Notes under the pieces: model-generated
Told to the model about the DNA's origin: nothing
What the model saw: only the letters and a program-made list of their open reading frames with translations
Database searches by the model: none
DNA from: Morinoia aosen
Lineage: Eukaryota; Arthropoda; Malacostraca; Amphipoda; Talitridae
Direction: 5' to 3'
NCBI GenBank assembly: GCA_030386875.1
Contig: CM059579.1
Span: forward strand, 93,382,383 to 93,446,382
DNA: 64,000 nt
Program-made: the position numbers and the translations under genes
Shown here: positions 43,713 to 55,454 of the stretch, in pieces
Layout of the letters: each line of letters begins with the position of its first letter
How positions within the stretch are numbered: position 1 is the first letter of the stretch

Positions 43713-44946
43713 TGTTGCAGGTGGTGGAGGCTTGGTTGTGTTGCAGGCGGTAGAGGCTTGGTTGTGTTGCGGGCGGTGGAGGCTTGATTGTGTTGCAGGC
43801 GGTGGAGGCTTGGTTGTGTTGCGGGCGATGGAGGCTTGGTTGTGTTGCACGCGGTGGAGGCTTGGTAGTGTTGCAGGCGGTGGAGGCATGGTTGTGTTGC
43901 GAGCGGTGGAGGCTTGATTGTGTTGCAGGCGGTGGAGGCTTGGTTGTGTTGCGGGCGGTGGAGGCTTGGTTGTGTTGCGGGCGGTGGAGGCTTGGTTGTG
44001 TTGCGGGCGGTGGAGGCTTGGTTGTGTTGCGGGCGGTGGAGGCTTGGTTGTGTTGCAGGCGGTGGAGGCTTGATTGTGTTGCAGGCGGTGGAGGCTTGGT
44101 TGTGTTGCAGGCGGTGGAGGCTTGGTTGTGTTGCGGGCGGTGGAGGCTTGATTGTGTTGCGGGCGGTGGAGGCTTGGTTGTGTTGCGGGCGGTGGAGGCT
44201 TGGTTGTGTTGCGGGCGGTGGAGGCTTGGTTGTGTTGCGGGCGGTGGAGGTTTGGTTGTGTTGCGGGCGGTGGAGGCTTGGTTGTGTTGCACGCGGTGGA
44301 GGCTTGGTTGTGTTGCAGGCGGTGGAGGCATGGTTGTGTTGCGGGCGGTGGAGGCTTGATTGTGTTGCAGGCGGTGGAGGCTTGGTTGTGTTGCGGGCGG
44401 TGGAGGCTTGGTTGTGTTGCGGGCGGTGGAGGCTTGGTTGTGTTGCGGGCGGTGGAGGCTTGGTTGTGTTGCGGGCGGTGGAGGCTTGGTTGTGTTGCAG
44501 GCGGATGAGGCTTGATTGTGTTGCAGGCGGTGGAGGCTTGGTTGTGTTGCAGGCGGTGGAGGCTTGGTTGTGTTGCAGGCGGTGGAGGCTTGGTTGTGTT
44601 GCGGGCGGTGGAGGCTTGATTGTGTTGCGGGCGGTGGAGGCTTGGTTGTGTTGCGGGCGGTGGAGGCTTGGTTGTGTTGCGGGCGGTGGAAGCTTGGTTG
44701 TGTTGCAGGCGGTGGAGGCTTGATTGTGTTGCAGGCGGTGGAGGCTTGGTTGTGTTGCAGGCGGTGGAGGCTTGGTTTTGTTGCGGGCGGTGGAGGCTTG
44801 GTTGTGTTGCAGACGGTGGAGGCTTGGTTGTGTTGCGGGCGGTGGAGGCTTGGTTGTGTTGCGGGCGGTGGAGGCTTGGTTGTGTTGCGGGCGGTGGAGG
44901 CTTGGTTGTGTTGCGGGCGGTGGAGGCTTGGTTGTGTTGCAGGCGG
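43713..44946. repeat. 26-bp minisatellite, long allele
   Basis: About 47 tandem units of 26 bp (GGCTTGGTTGTGTTGCGGGC plus GGTGGA), with GCAGGC and TTGATTG variants that recur in higher-order patterns. Since 26 is not divisible by three, each strand gives a 26-residue repeat across three units; both strands lack stops for over 1.2 kb. Codon-level conservation cannot be separated from DNA repetition, so I do not call a gene. Confidence 0.95.
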
Positions 44947-44948
44947 TA

Positions 44949-46220
44949 GTGTCATATTTCAAAAACATGACTGTAGGAGAAGTGACGTTAAGAATTTGAC
45001 GAAGCGATTGGCCTACGCTTTTGTTCAAATAAGAGTTCTAAAAGAACCATATAAATCTGAGAATCAACGAAGAAACGTCATGTCATCTATACCTTCGAGA
45101 AGAAACTTCGATCGGACGCCGATGAAACAAGGAATGGTAACAGAAAATGCCACGATCTCCAACATGTAAAGTAGTATAATGTTTTCTTAATATTAATAGT
45201 GTTTTATGGGAAATATTAGTATAAATATGTTAACAAAAGTAAGTACCAATGTATTTGAATTGTTTTAGGAAATATCTTATGTTCATACGTAAATCTTGCG
45301 ATACCGTTATTACTAGTTGGGATCTGAAATCGTCGCGTTGCCGAGGCGGTTGCTGGCGAGGGTCGAGGACTCGAGGGAGTCACGCACGAGAGGACATAAG
45401 ACAAAGACGTAGCCAGCGCAAGCGTTAGATACCTCAGTCCAGTTGGACTAGGGCCTTAAATTGCCTCTTAAAAAGTATTATGACTAATCAACCATATCCT
45501 TTGGATGCTAATGAAAACCTCCGTGCCTTCATATAATCGTGAATAACTCACACCTAAAATAGCCTCTGCTGGATACGATCAACCGTAACTTTAAACTGCC
45601 AATCCAAAATGGTGGCCCGACAACGGAAGCCCAGCCTGTCTACAATGGCCGGCGGATTTCAGATAAGTGTCCTTCCTTATCCACCATGTGTTTAATGTTC
45701 CGCCTTCAGAACTTCTAAGTATGTAGGATTCAGCGGCGTTCGAATACAACATGTAATCGATTAACAATTTAACTTGATTTCTTTTATTTGTCAATAGTGA
45801 ATGTCTAAATCTTTTGTCTATTTAATTACCTACGTAATTAGGAAGAGTGACGATGACGATGATGAGGATGATGATAAAGAAAACATAGAAAAGAATGATT
45901 AATGTTCGAAGCCATGAAATACGGCTAAGCACATAATTAAAAGCCTTCCGCTCTGAGCCCATGCTTACCTAAGATCTTAAAATTAACATGTCTTATGAAT
46001 ATAAATATTGTTTGTCCGAGTATCGGACAGGTGGCAGCTGCCTTGATTTATAAAGACTAGAAAATAAAAGAAAGTGACGAATAAATGATTACGAATAAAA
46101 TATGTCACGACAATTAAAATCACAGAAATATCGGCAGCAATTAAAAGACATAAAACACGCACTCAAACGTCAACGACGAGAGAAACGTAACGATGAAATG
46201 ACAACACGGGGACATCATAG
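44949..46220. other. Insertion in right copy, unclassified
   Basis: Splits the 26-bp array relative to the left copy, which goes directly from array to flank. A GTAG at each border could be a short target duplication, but the ends are not clearly inverted. It holds short frames, including one ending at 45,169 with NFDRTPMKQGMVTENA and a basic start at 46,102 (MSRQLKSQKYRQQLKDIKHA). Neither is recognised. Confidence 0.45.
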
Positions 46221-46371
46221 CAGTAGAGACATGGTTGGGTTGCAGGTGGTGGAGACTTGGTTGGGTTACAGGTGGTGGAGACTTGGTTGGGTTGCAGAAT
46301 GTGCAGGAGGTCGCAGCTGGCGGCTGCAGGAAGCAGGAAGAATGAATAAAATTTATTCGTGTTGATGTTTG

Positions 46372-46505
46372 CACACAGCCCCCACAAAGCCGCCACACAG
46401 CCACCACACAACAGCCACACAGCAGCCACACAGCCGCCACACAGCAGCCACACAACAGCCACACAGCCGCCACACAACAGCCACACATCAGCCACACAGC
46501 ACTCA
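46372..46505. repeat. 11-bp minisatellite, right copy
   Basis: About twelve units of GCCGCCACACA-type sequence, the inverse of 8,826-8,941. Confidence 0.9.
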
Positions 46506-46988
46506 CACTATCGCATCACCTGAATCTTTGTCTCTCGCCCTAACGCAGATAGGGTTTCTAAAGCCGTGTACTCACTTGTAGACATGTTGCGCGATTTTGG
46601 TCTCTGAGACCTGTCTAGCGTTGTCTACGTAGACGCGTCTAAAGGCCCCCTCACACGCGCAAATATATCTGCAAACATATCTGAACTGGTGCTGAATTCG
46701 TGCGTTTGTACGCTCATTTCAGGTTGGCACAGACTGTATAAGGCAGATGAGCCATGCTTGATAATTTTGGAGCGACAGGCTGCAAACTGCAAACCTTGCC
46801 ACCACGTCAGTGTCACGCATGGAGCTAGGATATATGGAGGGAGCATAGCGCACTCCGATCGGGCTCAATTTGGCTGCAAAAGTTGAAACACTCGGGCACT
46901 CTCAATGCCCGACACGTCATAATTCTGAGCCAACCACAGACGCTTGGCTGAAGTTGGCTCCACCCACCTTCCTTACAACCCCACCTCA

Positions 46989-49409
46989 CAGTGCTTCCAC
47001 TTAAGGGTAGAATACCCTATTTTAGGGTAATCAGATGTGGTCTAGGGTAGAGTTTAGGGTAAAGCAAAATTACATGATTTTTAGGGCAATTCGACTTCTG
47101 TCGGGGGTAGTGCAACAAAATTGTAGGGATATTGCCTGTTTTCATTACCAATATGAAGTTTGCTCTCAAGTACTACAATATACCTTGTGTAAGGTACATT
47201 GTGGAAGCACGCTACCGAAGTATTTGTGAAAATGTTCAATAAGAGTTACATTTGGAACAAACTTGCCCGAACTCGCCATTAATTTAGTCTTTATTGCACA
47301 TTACGATAAGGTGCAAATTGCTGTGCATATCGCTGCAGATCTCTCAGAACTCAGATCTCTCTTCAGTCTAATGAGGCCAGATTTGCTGCACAAATAATAC
47401 TTTGGTTAATTGAGAGTAATTACAATAACTAAAGTGATATGCAACTTGATATAATGTTTGGAATTTTACATTTTCTTGCCTTACATAACTAACTCGGTAA
47501 TGTATCAAGATTTACACCAATACATCGGTCATCGTCGTTTACTGGAATTAGACAGCTATATAACGTGTACAGAACGACACTCCCCGTGCCGAGAGTAGGC
47601 AGTTTCGTTTCTGTCGAGTGCAATTACTGTCAGGTACTGTTACGAGCAGTATTGCATCGTGACAAAATATTTGGTTATTTGCGTTTCGGCAAATTGCTAT
47701 TATTAAATAGATCCTGTGTACGATGAAGCTGCTACACCACCCATGAAGGAAAGTCAAATTTTATCGTCTGTTAAGCCCTTTTCACGAAAAGGGAAGGAAG
47801 GATAGAGAAGTGAACAAATGTTTCAAGCTGGTTAGAAAAGCCTAAGCCATATACCACAACTAAGGATACGGTATACTGTACTATATGCTCAACCATCATT
47901 ACGCTTGGTAAATCTGAGATTATTCTTCATGCTAACACTCAACGCCATAAGTCTCTCAGTGCAGAGAGGGAAAACACAAACTATAACTCTGTTCATTTTA
48001 TCACACAATCCAATTGAGAAGTCAGGTATAAAAATTGAATTACCGATATGTGGCAATCTTTCTCAGAATGATTTGCCTATTTCATTACTACTGAAACAAA
48101 TGTTTCTCAAAGGAAGTAAGCTTAGGGAAACAAAGAGCTTCAAACATAATTAGACAATGGTTAAGTAAACGTCTACTAAGTGATCTTGCCGTTGTTCTTA
48201 ATGAAGTTTATATTCTGTAATCCTTGATGGAACAACTGATCGCAGTAAAGCTAAACAGCTCGGAGTCATCGTCCAATAATGGAGTGAGAGTCCAATTAAG
48301 AGCTCCTTTGTTGATCTTGTTGAAAAATAGGATAACACAGCCAATGGATTATTTACTACTCATAAAAAGGATTTCAGTGATGAAAATATTAAATTGAGCG
48401 ACATTGTAGGGTTCTGTTCAGACACGACTTACGTTATGATGGGACCCAAACATTCTTCTGCTTCTTTGTTAAAAAAAATGAATTTTCGGCTTCATAGAAT
48501 AAATGTGGGCTTGGTGGAAATACAGATATTGGCAGTGAATAAAAAAGCTTGTGAGATAGAAATCAAGGTTTTTCTTCCATTATTCATGGCACTAGGGCTT
48601 ATTAACGTAAGACTTCAATTCTTGGGGGAGCTACAAGTACTCGACTGTAGGCTTTTGGATTTTTTGACATGTGGGCATTTGTCGAAAAATAATCCGGCCA
48701 TGGGCCGAGATTCTTAATTGCAACGAGACTCTTATTTGAAATTCAATGGGGCTAACTTTGAACCTTGAGCAACATCTGCTTCGCCTTACTCAACGTAAAT
48801 CAACTCTATCCGCAGCTAAATTCGCACCAATTGAGTATACTGATTGCAAAAATTTTAGGAAAGTTATAATAATTATTCTTCATATAGTGCATTACATTCT
48901 TTGCCCCGTTCTTTGCAATTGCACCGAGAATTAGGGTGTATATGAACTTATTTCACATCTAAATTCCTCTAATTCATTGCACAAAAATTTTGGAACTGTA
49001 TTTGTGTTGTGTTCCATAAATAAATGTTTCGAGTCGTTCATTTCCTCTTACTTTGTCTTTGCTTCTCTCTGATAGTCAAGAGTAGATCGCCTGGCCTCAT
49101 ACTTTACGTTCATTGAACAGAACTTGTAACTAGGTAAACATACAAATAAGACAAACTATAGTGAAAGCAAAATAAAATGTTGCACGTATCGTGACACATT
49201 TGACTCCTTGAAGTCAGAGAATTGCATTTTCTTATACCCGCATGTCCCTGATGTCGTGTCATTTCTACACATATAAACATGGAAACATTGAATATTTTCA
49301 TTTAATACCAGCAATGGGCTTATTTGACATTTTAGGGTAATTTATGCATTTTTAGGGTAATCTTGAACAAAGTTTTAGGGTAGGAACTTTCGCACTCGTG
49401 GAAGCCCTG
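46989..49409 (+). mobile_element. hAT transposon nested in Mutator-like MITE
   Basis: Ends CAGTGCTTCCAC and, from the right, CAGGGCTTCCAC, with 8-bp duplication CCACCTCA (46,981-46,988 and 49,410-49,417). TTTAGGGTA-type motifs lie in several copies just inside both ends. Confidence 0.88.
47820..48720 (+). pseudogene. hAT transposase, zinc finger and catalytic-core remains
   Basis: Near 47,870-47,980 the plus strand reads DTVYCTICSTIITLGKSEII, then LHANTQRHKSL, a C-x2-C...H-x4-H finger. From 48,200 broken frames give ILDGTTDRSKAKQLGVIVQ, FVDLVEK, GLFTTHKKDFSDENIKLSDI and VGFCSDTTYVMMGPKHSSAS, the order of the hAT RNase H-like core around the second acidic residue (FCSDTT). Several stops and frameshifts show inactivity. 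The C-terminal dimerisation region is unclear. Confidence 0.72.
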
Positions 49410-49708
49410 CCACCTCATTTTCCAAAGCAAGATTAGTACCTCACCACAAGTCAAAGGGTGAGGTGTGCGTGCAAGTCGCTCTAATTTGTTATAATCAAGG
49501 GCCTGTAATCGTTATAGTTTTCAACTCTTAATGTATCTTTGCTAGTAATTTTGATATTATTAAGTATCCTCAAGTTAGGAAACAGTTTATTGTCTTTCGG
49601 AGTCTTAGAATCCCAAATTAATCATTAACGATGACGCGATTAACTAAACAGCTGGAAGAGCATTCAGCGAGCGTGTGCGCACTCTAGCGTAGTTGGTAGG
49701 TAACTGGC

Positions 49709-50277
49709 ATGGAGCTAGGATATACTGGAGGGAGCATAGCCGATTCCAATCGGGTTCAAATTAGCTGCAAAAGTTGGGAGACTGGGACATTGGCAAGGCC
49801 CCACACGTGAGCCAACCACAGACGCTTGGCTGAAGTTGGCTCCTCCTCGCCTCCTCTACGATTCGTTCTCCCATTTTCCAAAGCAAGATTAGTACCGCTC
49901 CACAAATCGAAGGATGAGGTGCGCGTGCAAGTCGCTCTCTAATTTGTTATATTCAAGGGCCTGTAATCTATATAGTTTTCAACTTTAAATGTATCTTTGC
50001 TAGTAATTTTGATATTATTAAGTGTCCTCAAGTGAGGAAACACAATTTATTATCTTTTGGAGTCTTAGAATCCGAAATTAATGATTGACGATTAACTCAA
50101 CAGCTGGAAGGGCATTCAGCGAGCGTGTGCGCATCCCAGCGTAGTCAGGAGGTAACTGGCTTCCGTGCTGACGTCACACTTGCGAGACGGCTATTGGTTA
50201 CCACAAACATAGGAGAAATCTCAAAAACTGGTTCTCTTCACAGACGGTTATGCTCCCTCCATATATCCTAGCTCCAT
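49709..50277. mobile_element. Mutator-like MITE inserted in its own family
   Basis: A full 569-bp copy with ATGGAGCTAGG ends and a 10-bp duplication GGTAACTGGC (49,699-49,708 and 50,278-50,287). The target is the end region of the outer copy. Confidence 0.82.
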
Positions 50278-51307
50278 GGTAACTGGCTTCCGTGCTGACG
50301 TCACTCTCGCGAGACGGCTATTGGTTACCACAGACAGAGGAGAAATCTCAAAAACTGGTTCTCTTCACAGACGGCTATGCTCCCTCCATATATACTACCT
50401 CCACGGCGTCACGCCTGCCTTCGTGTGTGGTGCACGATTGTACTCTGCCTCTCTCCCTCCTTATGCACTTCAATAAGCAATTTCTTATTTGTATGTTCAC
50501 AACTTTTTAGGGACTATTCTTTAGCCCATTTTGAGCGAGCTTTTACATCTCTTTTATTTTTTATTCATTGCAACTATAGCGAATCCTATCAATTGTACGA
50601 ACTCGCCGTCTGGAGTCTCTATTCTTATGCGTACTCTCCAGTCTCCACATAGCTGCTACTGGTATACTGAAGCGTGCGCCAGTCTTTGTCAAGTTTGCAG
50701 TGTGTTGTTTGCATCGTGTGAGGAGCCTTGAGACCGACAAACCAAATTCAGGTCCGATTGTCTGCCAACATATTTGGACGTGTGAGGGGGCCTTTAATAA
50801 AGACCAACCGTCATCTGCGTGTCAGTTGCGAGACCAAAAGTCTCAGGTCTATGGTCTCCCGATTGGAATGACATTTGCAACGATAGACGATACACACAGG
50901 GCTGCCGGATTTGACATTTCATTGCCAATTTACACAAAATTGGCAACTTTTTCAACGCAGTGGCCATGAAAAAATATACGTGGCAATTTTTACCAATATC
51001 GCACGACTCGAGAAACAGAGGACCTGCTATATTTCGAGGAGGTGCTCTCGTCATAATATTGTGAATGTATCAAGTTAATTGGTGTTGTGACTTTTTATTA
51101 CACAATTATTTATGAATTTTTTGGTGGCTATTTACAGTGGTTGCCGCGTACGATAGAATGAGCGATAAACGATAAATGATAATTATCGCTAAGGACAAAC
51201 CTTTTATCGTTTATCGTTTATCGCAAAGTTTTATAAAATAATCGCTCATTCACTTACCGCTAGTCCCAAAAAATGAGGAACGATAAACGATAAATTCAAA
51301 GACGACT

Positions 51308-51844
51308 TTGGTAAAAATTGAAAAAACCTCATATGAGAGCTGCCAAGTGTGTGTGTGTGTGTGTGTGTGTCTGTGTGTAGCTGGCCAATCACAGCTGCGC
51401 ATGTTCAGCACTGGAGCGCATGTTCAGCACTGGAGCGCATGTTCAGCACTGGAGCGCATGTTCAGCACTGGAGCGCATGTTCAGCACTGGAGTGCATGTT
51501 CAGCACTGGAGCGCATGTTCATCACTGGAGCGCATGTTCACCGTGGAGCGCATGTTCACACTGGAGCGCATGTTCAGCACTGGAAAGTGGAGCGCATGTT
51601 CAGCACTGGAGCGCATGTTCAGCACTGGAGCGCATGTTCAGCACTGGAGCGCATGTCCTTCGTGGAGCGCATGTTCAGCACTGCTGGTGACGTCCTCAGG
51701 CCCAAGCGTGCAAGCATGACCAGCGACAGGTTTGAGAAGCTGGTCTTTACCAAGGGAAACATGCAGCTCCTGGATGCTGTCTTGAGGAGGGAGAGTCTGA
51801 CTCAGAGAGAGATACTCATGTGGAATAGAACTTGTAGGCCATAG
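51308..51844 (+). pseudogene. hAT dimerisation frame expanded by a minisatellite
   Basis: A 178-codon frame opens with a CVCVCV microsatellite tract, then the 19-bp array read as repeated ALERMFSTGAHVQHW, then FVERMFSTAGDVL, KRASMTSDRFEKLVF and the same tail as the left copy. The functional-looking hAT C-terminus survives, but the region before it is repeat-derived, so it is not a working transposase. Confidence 0.7.
51397..51683. repeat. 19-bp minisatellite from transposase codons
   Basis: About 15 units of GCGCATGTTCAGCACTGGA with a few variants. The left copy (about 7,917-7,975, inverse) has only two or three. Confidence 0.93.
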
Positions 51845-52141
51845 ACTGGTTCCAGTGACAGTTTTTGTTTAGTTCAACCAATTTTCACTATGGAAAAATA
51901 GTTTGTATGCATTTTTTCATATTTCAACTAAATAAAGGTACTTATCATTTATCGCTTTTGTTATCGCAACTAAAAAAATTATCGCAATCGTTTTACCTTT
52001 TATCGCTTACCGCAGGTTGGGTTTTGAAATTTTTTATCGTTTATTGTTTATCGCAGGTTGGGGAAAAATTATCGTTATCGCAAGATGAAGAAAAAGTTAT
52101 CGCGGCAACCACTGGCTATTTATAAATTGTTTTCTTGTAAG

Positions 52142-52280
52142 ATGTAACCCATTACATTCCCCATTGTCAGACGATTCGCAAGACAGTTATTCTGCAAATC
52201 CCAATACATCACCTGTTTCATTTCAGCAGCAGTCAGAATTAAGGGTTGAAGGTATCAATGATTTGCAAGAATTCCTGTAG
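52142..52280 (+). pseudogene. Harbinger accessory protein last exon, right copy
   Basis: Same unbroken tail frame as 7,321-7,459 and 19,268-19,406, stop at 52,278-52,280. Confidence 0.4.
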
Positions 52281-52805
52281 TGCACGAACACCTGTACCAA
52301 AATGTAATTAGAACAATAATGCTCGAAACTTGTGAGTTTGTTCATGAAAAGCGATGTTAGAAAAGTTGTTAGTAGCATATTTGGATGAGAAAGTAGAGGA
52401 CCTTGGTTCATCATACAACTGATGTTAGATTCATCCATTCGAATTTTCTTCTTTTTTGTTTTTATTACTACGTGCTAATGGTATAATTAGCCTCAATTTC
52501 TGCTTTCACTATCTTGCTTGCTTTTTTGCTCAAGATCTACGATTGTACTGGAATATTAAAAACAAAGAAACACTGAACGTCAACATAACATGTAGCTTTT
52601 CTACGAAAAATTAACTGTTATAGACAGTAAAATCTTTTGTACTTTTAATACCCAACCGGTATGTTACCATTAAATCATTCGAGTTAGAGTCACCTATTTT
52701 AAAGAAAGAAAGAAAAAATGTTTACTTCCAAGTTGCCACATGAGATACATGCCAACATATTGGCTTTTAAAAGTTTCTCAATACAGGACATCCTAAAACA
52801 AATGT

Positions 52806-53158
52806 TCCATACGAGGAGTACTAATTGACAAACCATCCGAGGTGTACAAATAGATAGACCATACGAGGCATATTAATTGACAAAATATACGAGGCGTACT
52901 AATAGACAAACCATTCGTGGTGTGCTAATAGTCTAACAAAAGTTCTATACTAGGAGTACTAATTGACAAACCATCCGAGGTGTACAAATAGATAAGCCAT
53001 ACGGGGCATAATAATAGGCAAACTATACGAGGTGTACTAATAGACAAGCTATCAGAGGTGTACAAATAGATAGACCATACGAGGCATATTAATGAACAAA
53101 ATATACGAGGCGTACTAATAGACAAACCATACGTGGCGTGCCAATAGTCTATCTCTGC
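52806..53158. repeat. 26-bp minisatellite in LINE 3' region
   Basis: About 13 diverged units of CATACGAGGCGTACTAATAG plus ACAAAC, with a higher-order pattern. Unrelated in sequence to the other 26-bp array. Confidence 0.88.
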
Positions 53159-53199
53159 CAAGGGTAGTTGAATGAGAAATGAAAAATATCATCTCTTGG

Positions 53200-55440
53200 A
53201 TATTTTATACTCCAAGAGATTCCGGCATAGCGCCCCTTCTCTTCTTTTTCCTACTTCGATAATTTCAACTAAGAACTTGGGAGTTTCGAAGAATTCTTTA
53301 GTAGTATTCGAATTATTTATAAGGTCATCGAAGTAGGAAAAATACAAAAAACACTATAACGGAGCAGATTGAAACACCATCGTAAATGACAATCAAGTAT
53401 TGAGAAAAGGTTAGTCACAAGTAATTTATAAAGAACATCGCGAAACACAGCACGCACATCTAGAAATGCGTAAACAAACTTACACTCAAAAATGAAATGC
53501 ATGGCTTATTCGGCATACAAATATAGAGATAATTTTTGCAAGAGCGCTTTATTTCATTTGTCTGTTTATACTTTTGATTTCTTCTATTCACAGAAATGCC
53601 CTTCGGGGTCGTGATAGATCGATTTATTAATCATAAAGCAAGCGCAATCAATTTGTTTATTTCTGGAATTTGGTTCAGTGTTAACTGACCGCAGAGCTTT
53701 AGGTAAAATGTAATGTATCTTGAGGTTTTGCTTTTTACGCAAAAAGTAGAAATAGAAACATATATATGTACAAGTGCGCATATATATGTGCGAACGAGTG
53801 CATGTGTACACTGATACGTAGACATTTATGTTTGCGTGCGCACACATACACACTCACGGACACACCAACACACATATTCATATATATACGTATTGAAATT
53901 GAATATAAGAAAAATGCTAATATACATGAAAAATAATCTTGCTCTTTCTATATTTAAAATGACAGCCGAAGCTCTGATGAATCGTAAAAAATAACATGAG
54001 GAAAGATAAGGAATAGAAAAAGGATTTCGAAATACGTATAAATGGAATGGTTTTTTAATTTCTTAAAAGAAATTTTAAGAAAACTCAAGTTACCGCCGAG
54101 GGGAAAGAACATATTTCACATCTTCTCGATATTCACCACATCATGCGGGCATGGGTACATGGGATAAAATGGAGATACAGTGTAAGCCGGTTACCACTCA
54201 TGATTGACAAATATCTACAAAATACTGGCAGAAATGGGTAAACAAACATATACTCAATACAAAAATTTTTAGTTTGTACAACATACGGACAAAAATATAA
54301 TTTTACCACGATTCATATGCTCACACTGCACTGTATTTCATTAATTATATTTGTCATTAATCCGATTCACAGAAACGCCCTCTAGGGAAGAGATAGATCT
54401 ATTTTTGAATCATTTCGCTAGTGCAATAAAATTTATGAACCGGATGGTTTTTGCGTGAAGAAATGAAATAGAAACATGTATATTTATTATGTAGATACAT
54501 ATATATACTTACACACGTACACACACATGTTAATATATATACTTATTGAAAATGAAATATAAGAAAAAAAATACCAACATAAAATAAAAAGATAAAAACA
54601 ACCTACCATCTACTACACAGAAAATGACAGTTGAGCTCACTGTCATCCTAAGAAATTTTAGCAAAAAAAAATAACTAAAAGGAAAAGAAGACTTCGAAAA
54701 ACATGAAAATGAACTGGTTTTTAATGTCTTCATAGAAATTTTTAAGAAAACTCAGGTTACAGTCAAGAAACAACACAACTCTTCAGCATTATACGGACAT
54801 GTGTACATGGGATAAAATGGAGTAACATTGTGGCCGGATATCACATCTGAGTGGAGAATATTCACAAAATTTGGCACATATAGGTAGATTAGGCTATGAT
54901 CCAAAGTGATAATTCTAATTACAGAAATTTAGAGTTTTTTCCGATTTGAAAGTTCAGTGCTAGTGTGCGCTGAACACACGCAAAATAAATAAAAAGACTA
55001 AATGAAATGCTTGAATTACCCCCTCCCCCCTGCTCAGCCGAAAATCGGTTGAAAACATCTTCGGGAATGATTTTGAAATAGCGGGACAACGTTAGCCAAA
55101 ATTTAATTCATTAAAAACTTTGCACAACCCTCACATCTATAAACCTGTTTATTGGTGTACACACAAAATGTATTTCATGGTATATTTGTCATACGGACGT
55201 TAAATATTAATAGAGAAAAGAGAAAGAAATAACAAAATAAAGATGAGGGAATACTCCTAATTATGGAAAGAACGTTCGTTCTGCTGCATTGAACTGAGGC
55301 TGTGGTGCTCATTGTTGTCGACAGAAATAAGTAAGATGAATATACGAATGGCTTAGCAAACGTAAAATGAAGTAGTTTCTAATTTTCTAACAGAAATTTC
55401 AGGAAAATTGAAATTTCTGATAAATGGGAAGTTCACACCG
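53200..55440. repeat. Diverged tandem segments of about 650-760 bp
   Basis: Segments near 53,470-54,180, 54,230-54,830 and 55,130-55,440 share ordered motifs (GATTCACAGAAA(C/T)GCCCT, GAAATAGAAACAT, TACATGGGATAAAATGGAG). They probably form a repeated 3' region of the LINE. No coding sequence recognised. Confidence 0.55.
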
Positions 55441-55454
55441 AAATGCTGCAGGCC

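Larger units (their letters stand above)
46819..50405. mobile_element. Mutator-like MITE, outer copy
   Basis: Same family as 444-1,605: starts ATGGAGCTAGGATATATGG and ends near the inverse at 50,405. 9-bp duplications GTGTCACGC (46,810-46,818) and GCGTCACGC (50,406-50,414) differ by one base. Interrupted by a hAT and by a second copy of its own family. Confidence 0.7.
46643..50794. mobile_element. PIF/Harbinger-type element nested in Harbinger
   Basis: Ends AGGCCCCCTCACACG and, from the right, AAGGCCCCCTCACACG; both run on into CAAATAT. Flanked by TAA (46,640-46,642 and 50,795-50,797). The left copy (about 8,693-8,700) shows the uninterrupted target. Most of its length is nested Mutator-like and hAT sequence. 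No Harbinger coding region was seen. Confidence 0.75.
51135..52114 (+). mobile_element. hAT nested in Harbinger, right copy
   Basis: Inverse of 7,487-8,305 with the same GCTATTTA duplication (51,127-51,134 and 52,115-52,122) and GCGATAA-rich ends. It is about 160 bp longer because of the 19-bp array. Confidence 0.87.

Noticed and set aside
43713-44946. Possible CRISPR-like regular array
   Set aside because: Units are contiguous 26-bp tandem repeats without unique spacers, in an evidently eukaryotic context.
43600-45028. Very long frames of over 450 codons on minus across the 26-bp array
   Set aside because: The repeat unit has no stop in any register, so long frames arise automatically; several frames are open on both strands, and there is no codon-level evidence for selection.
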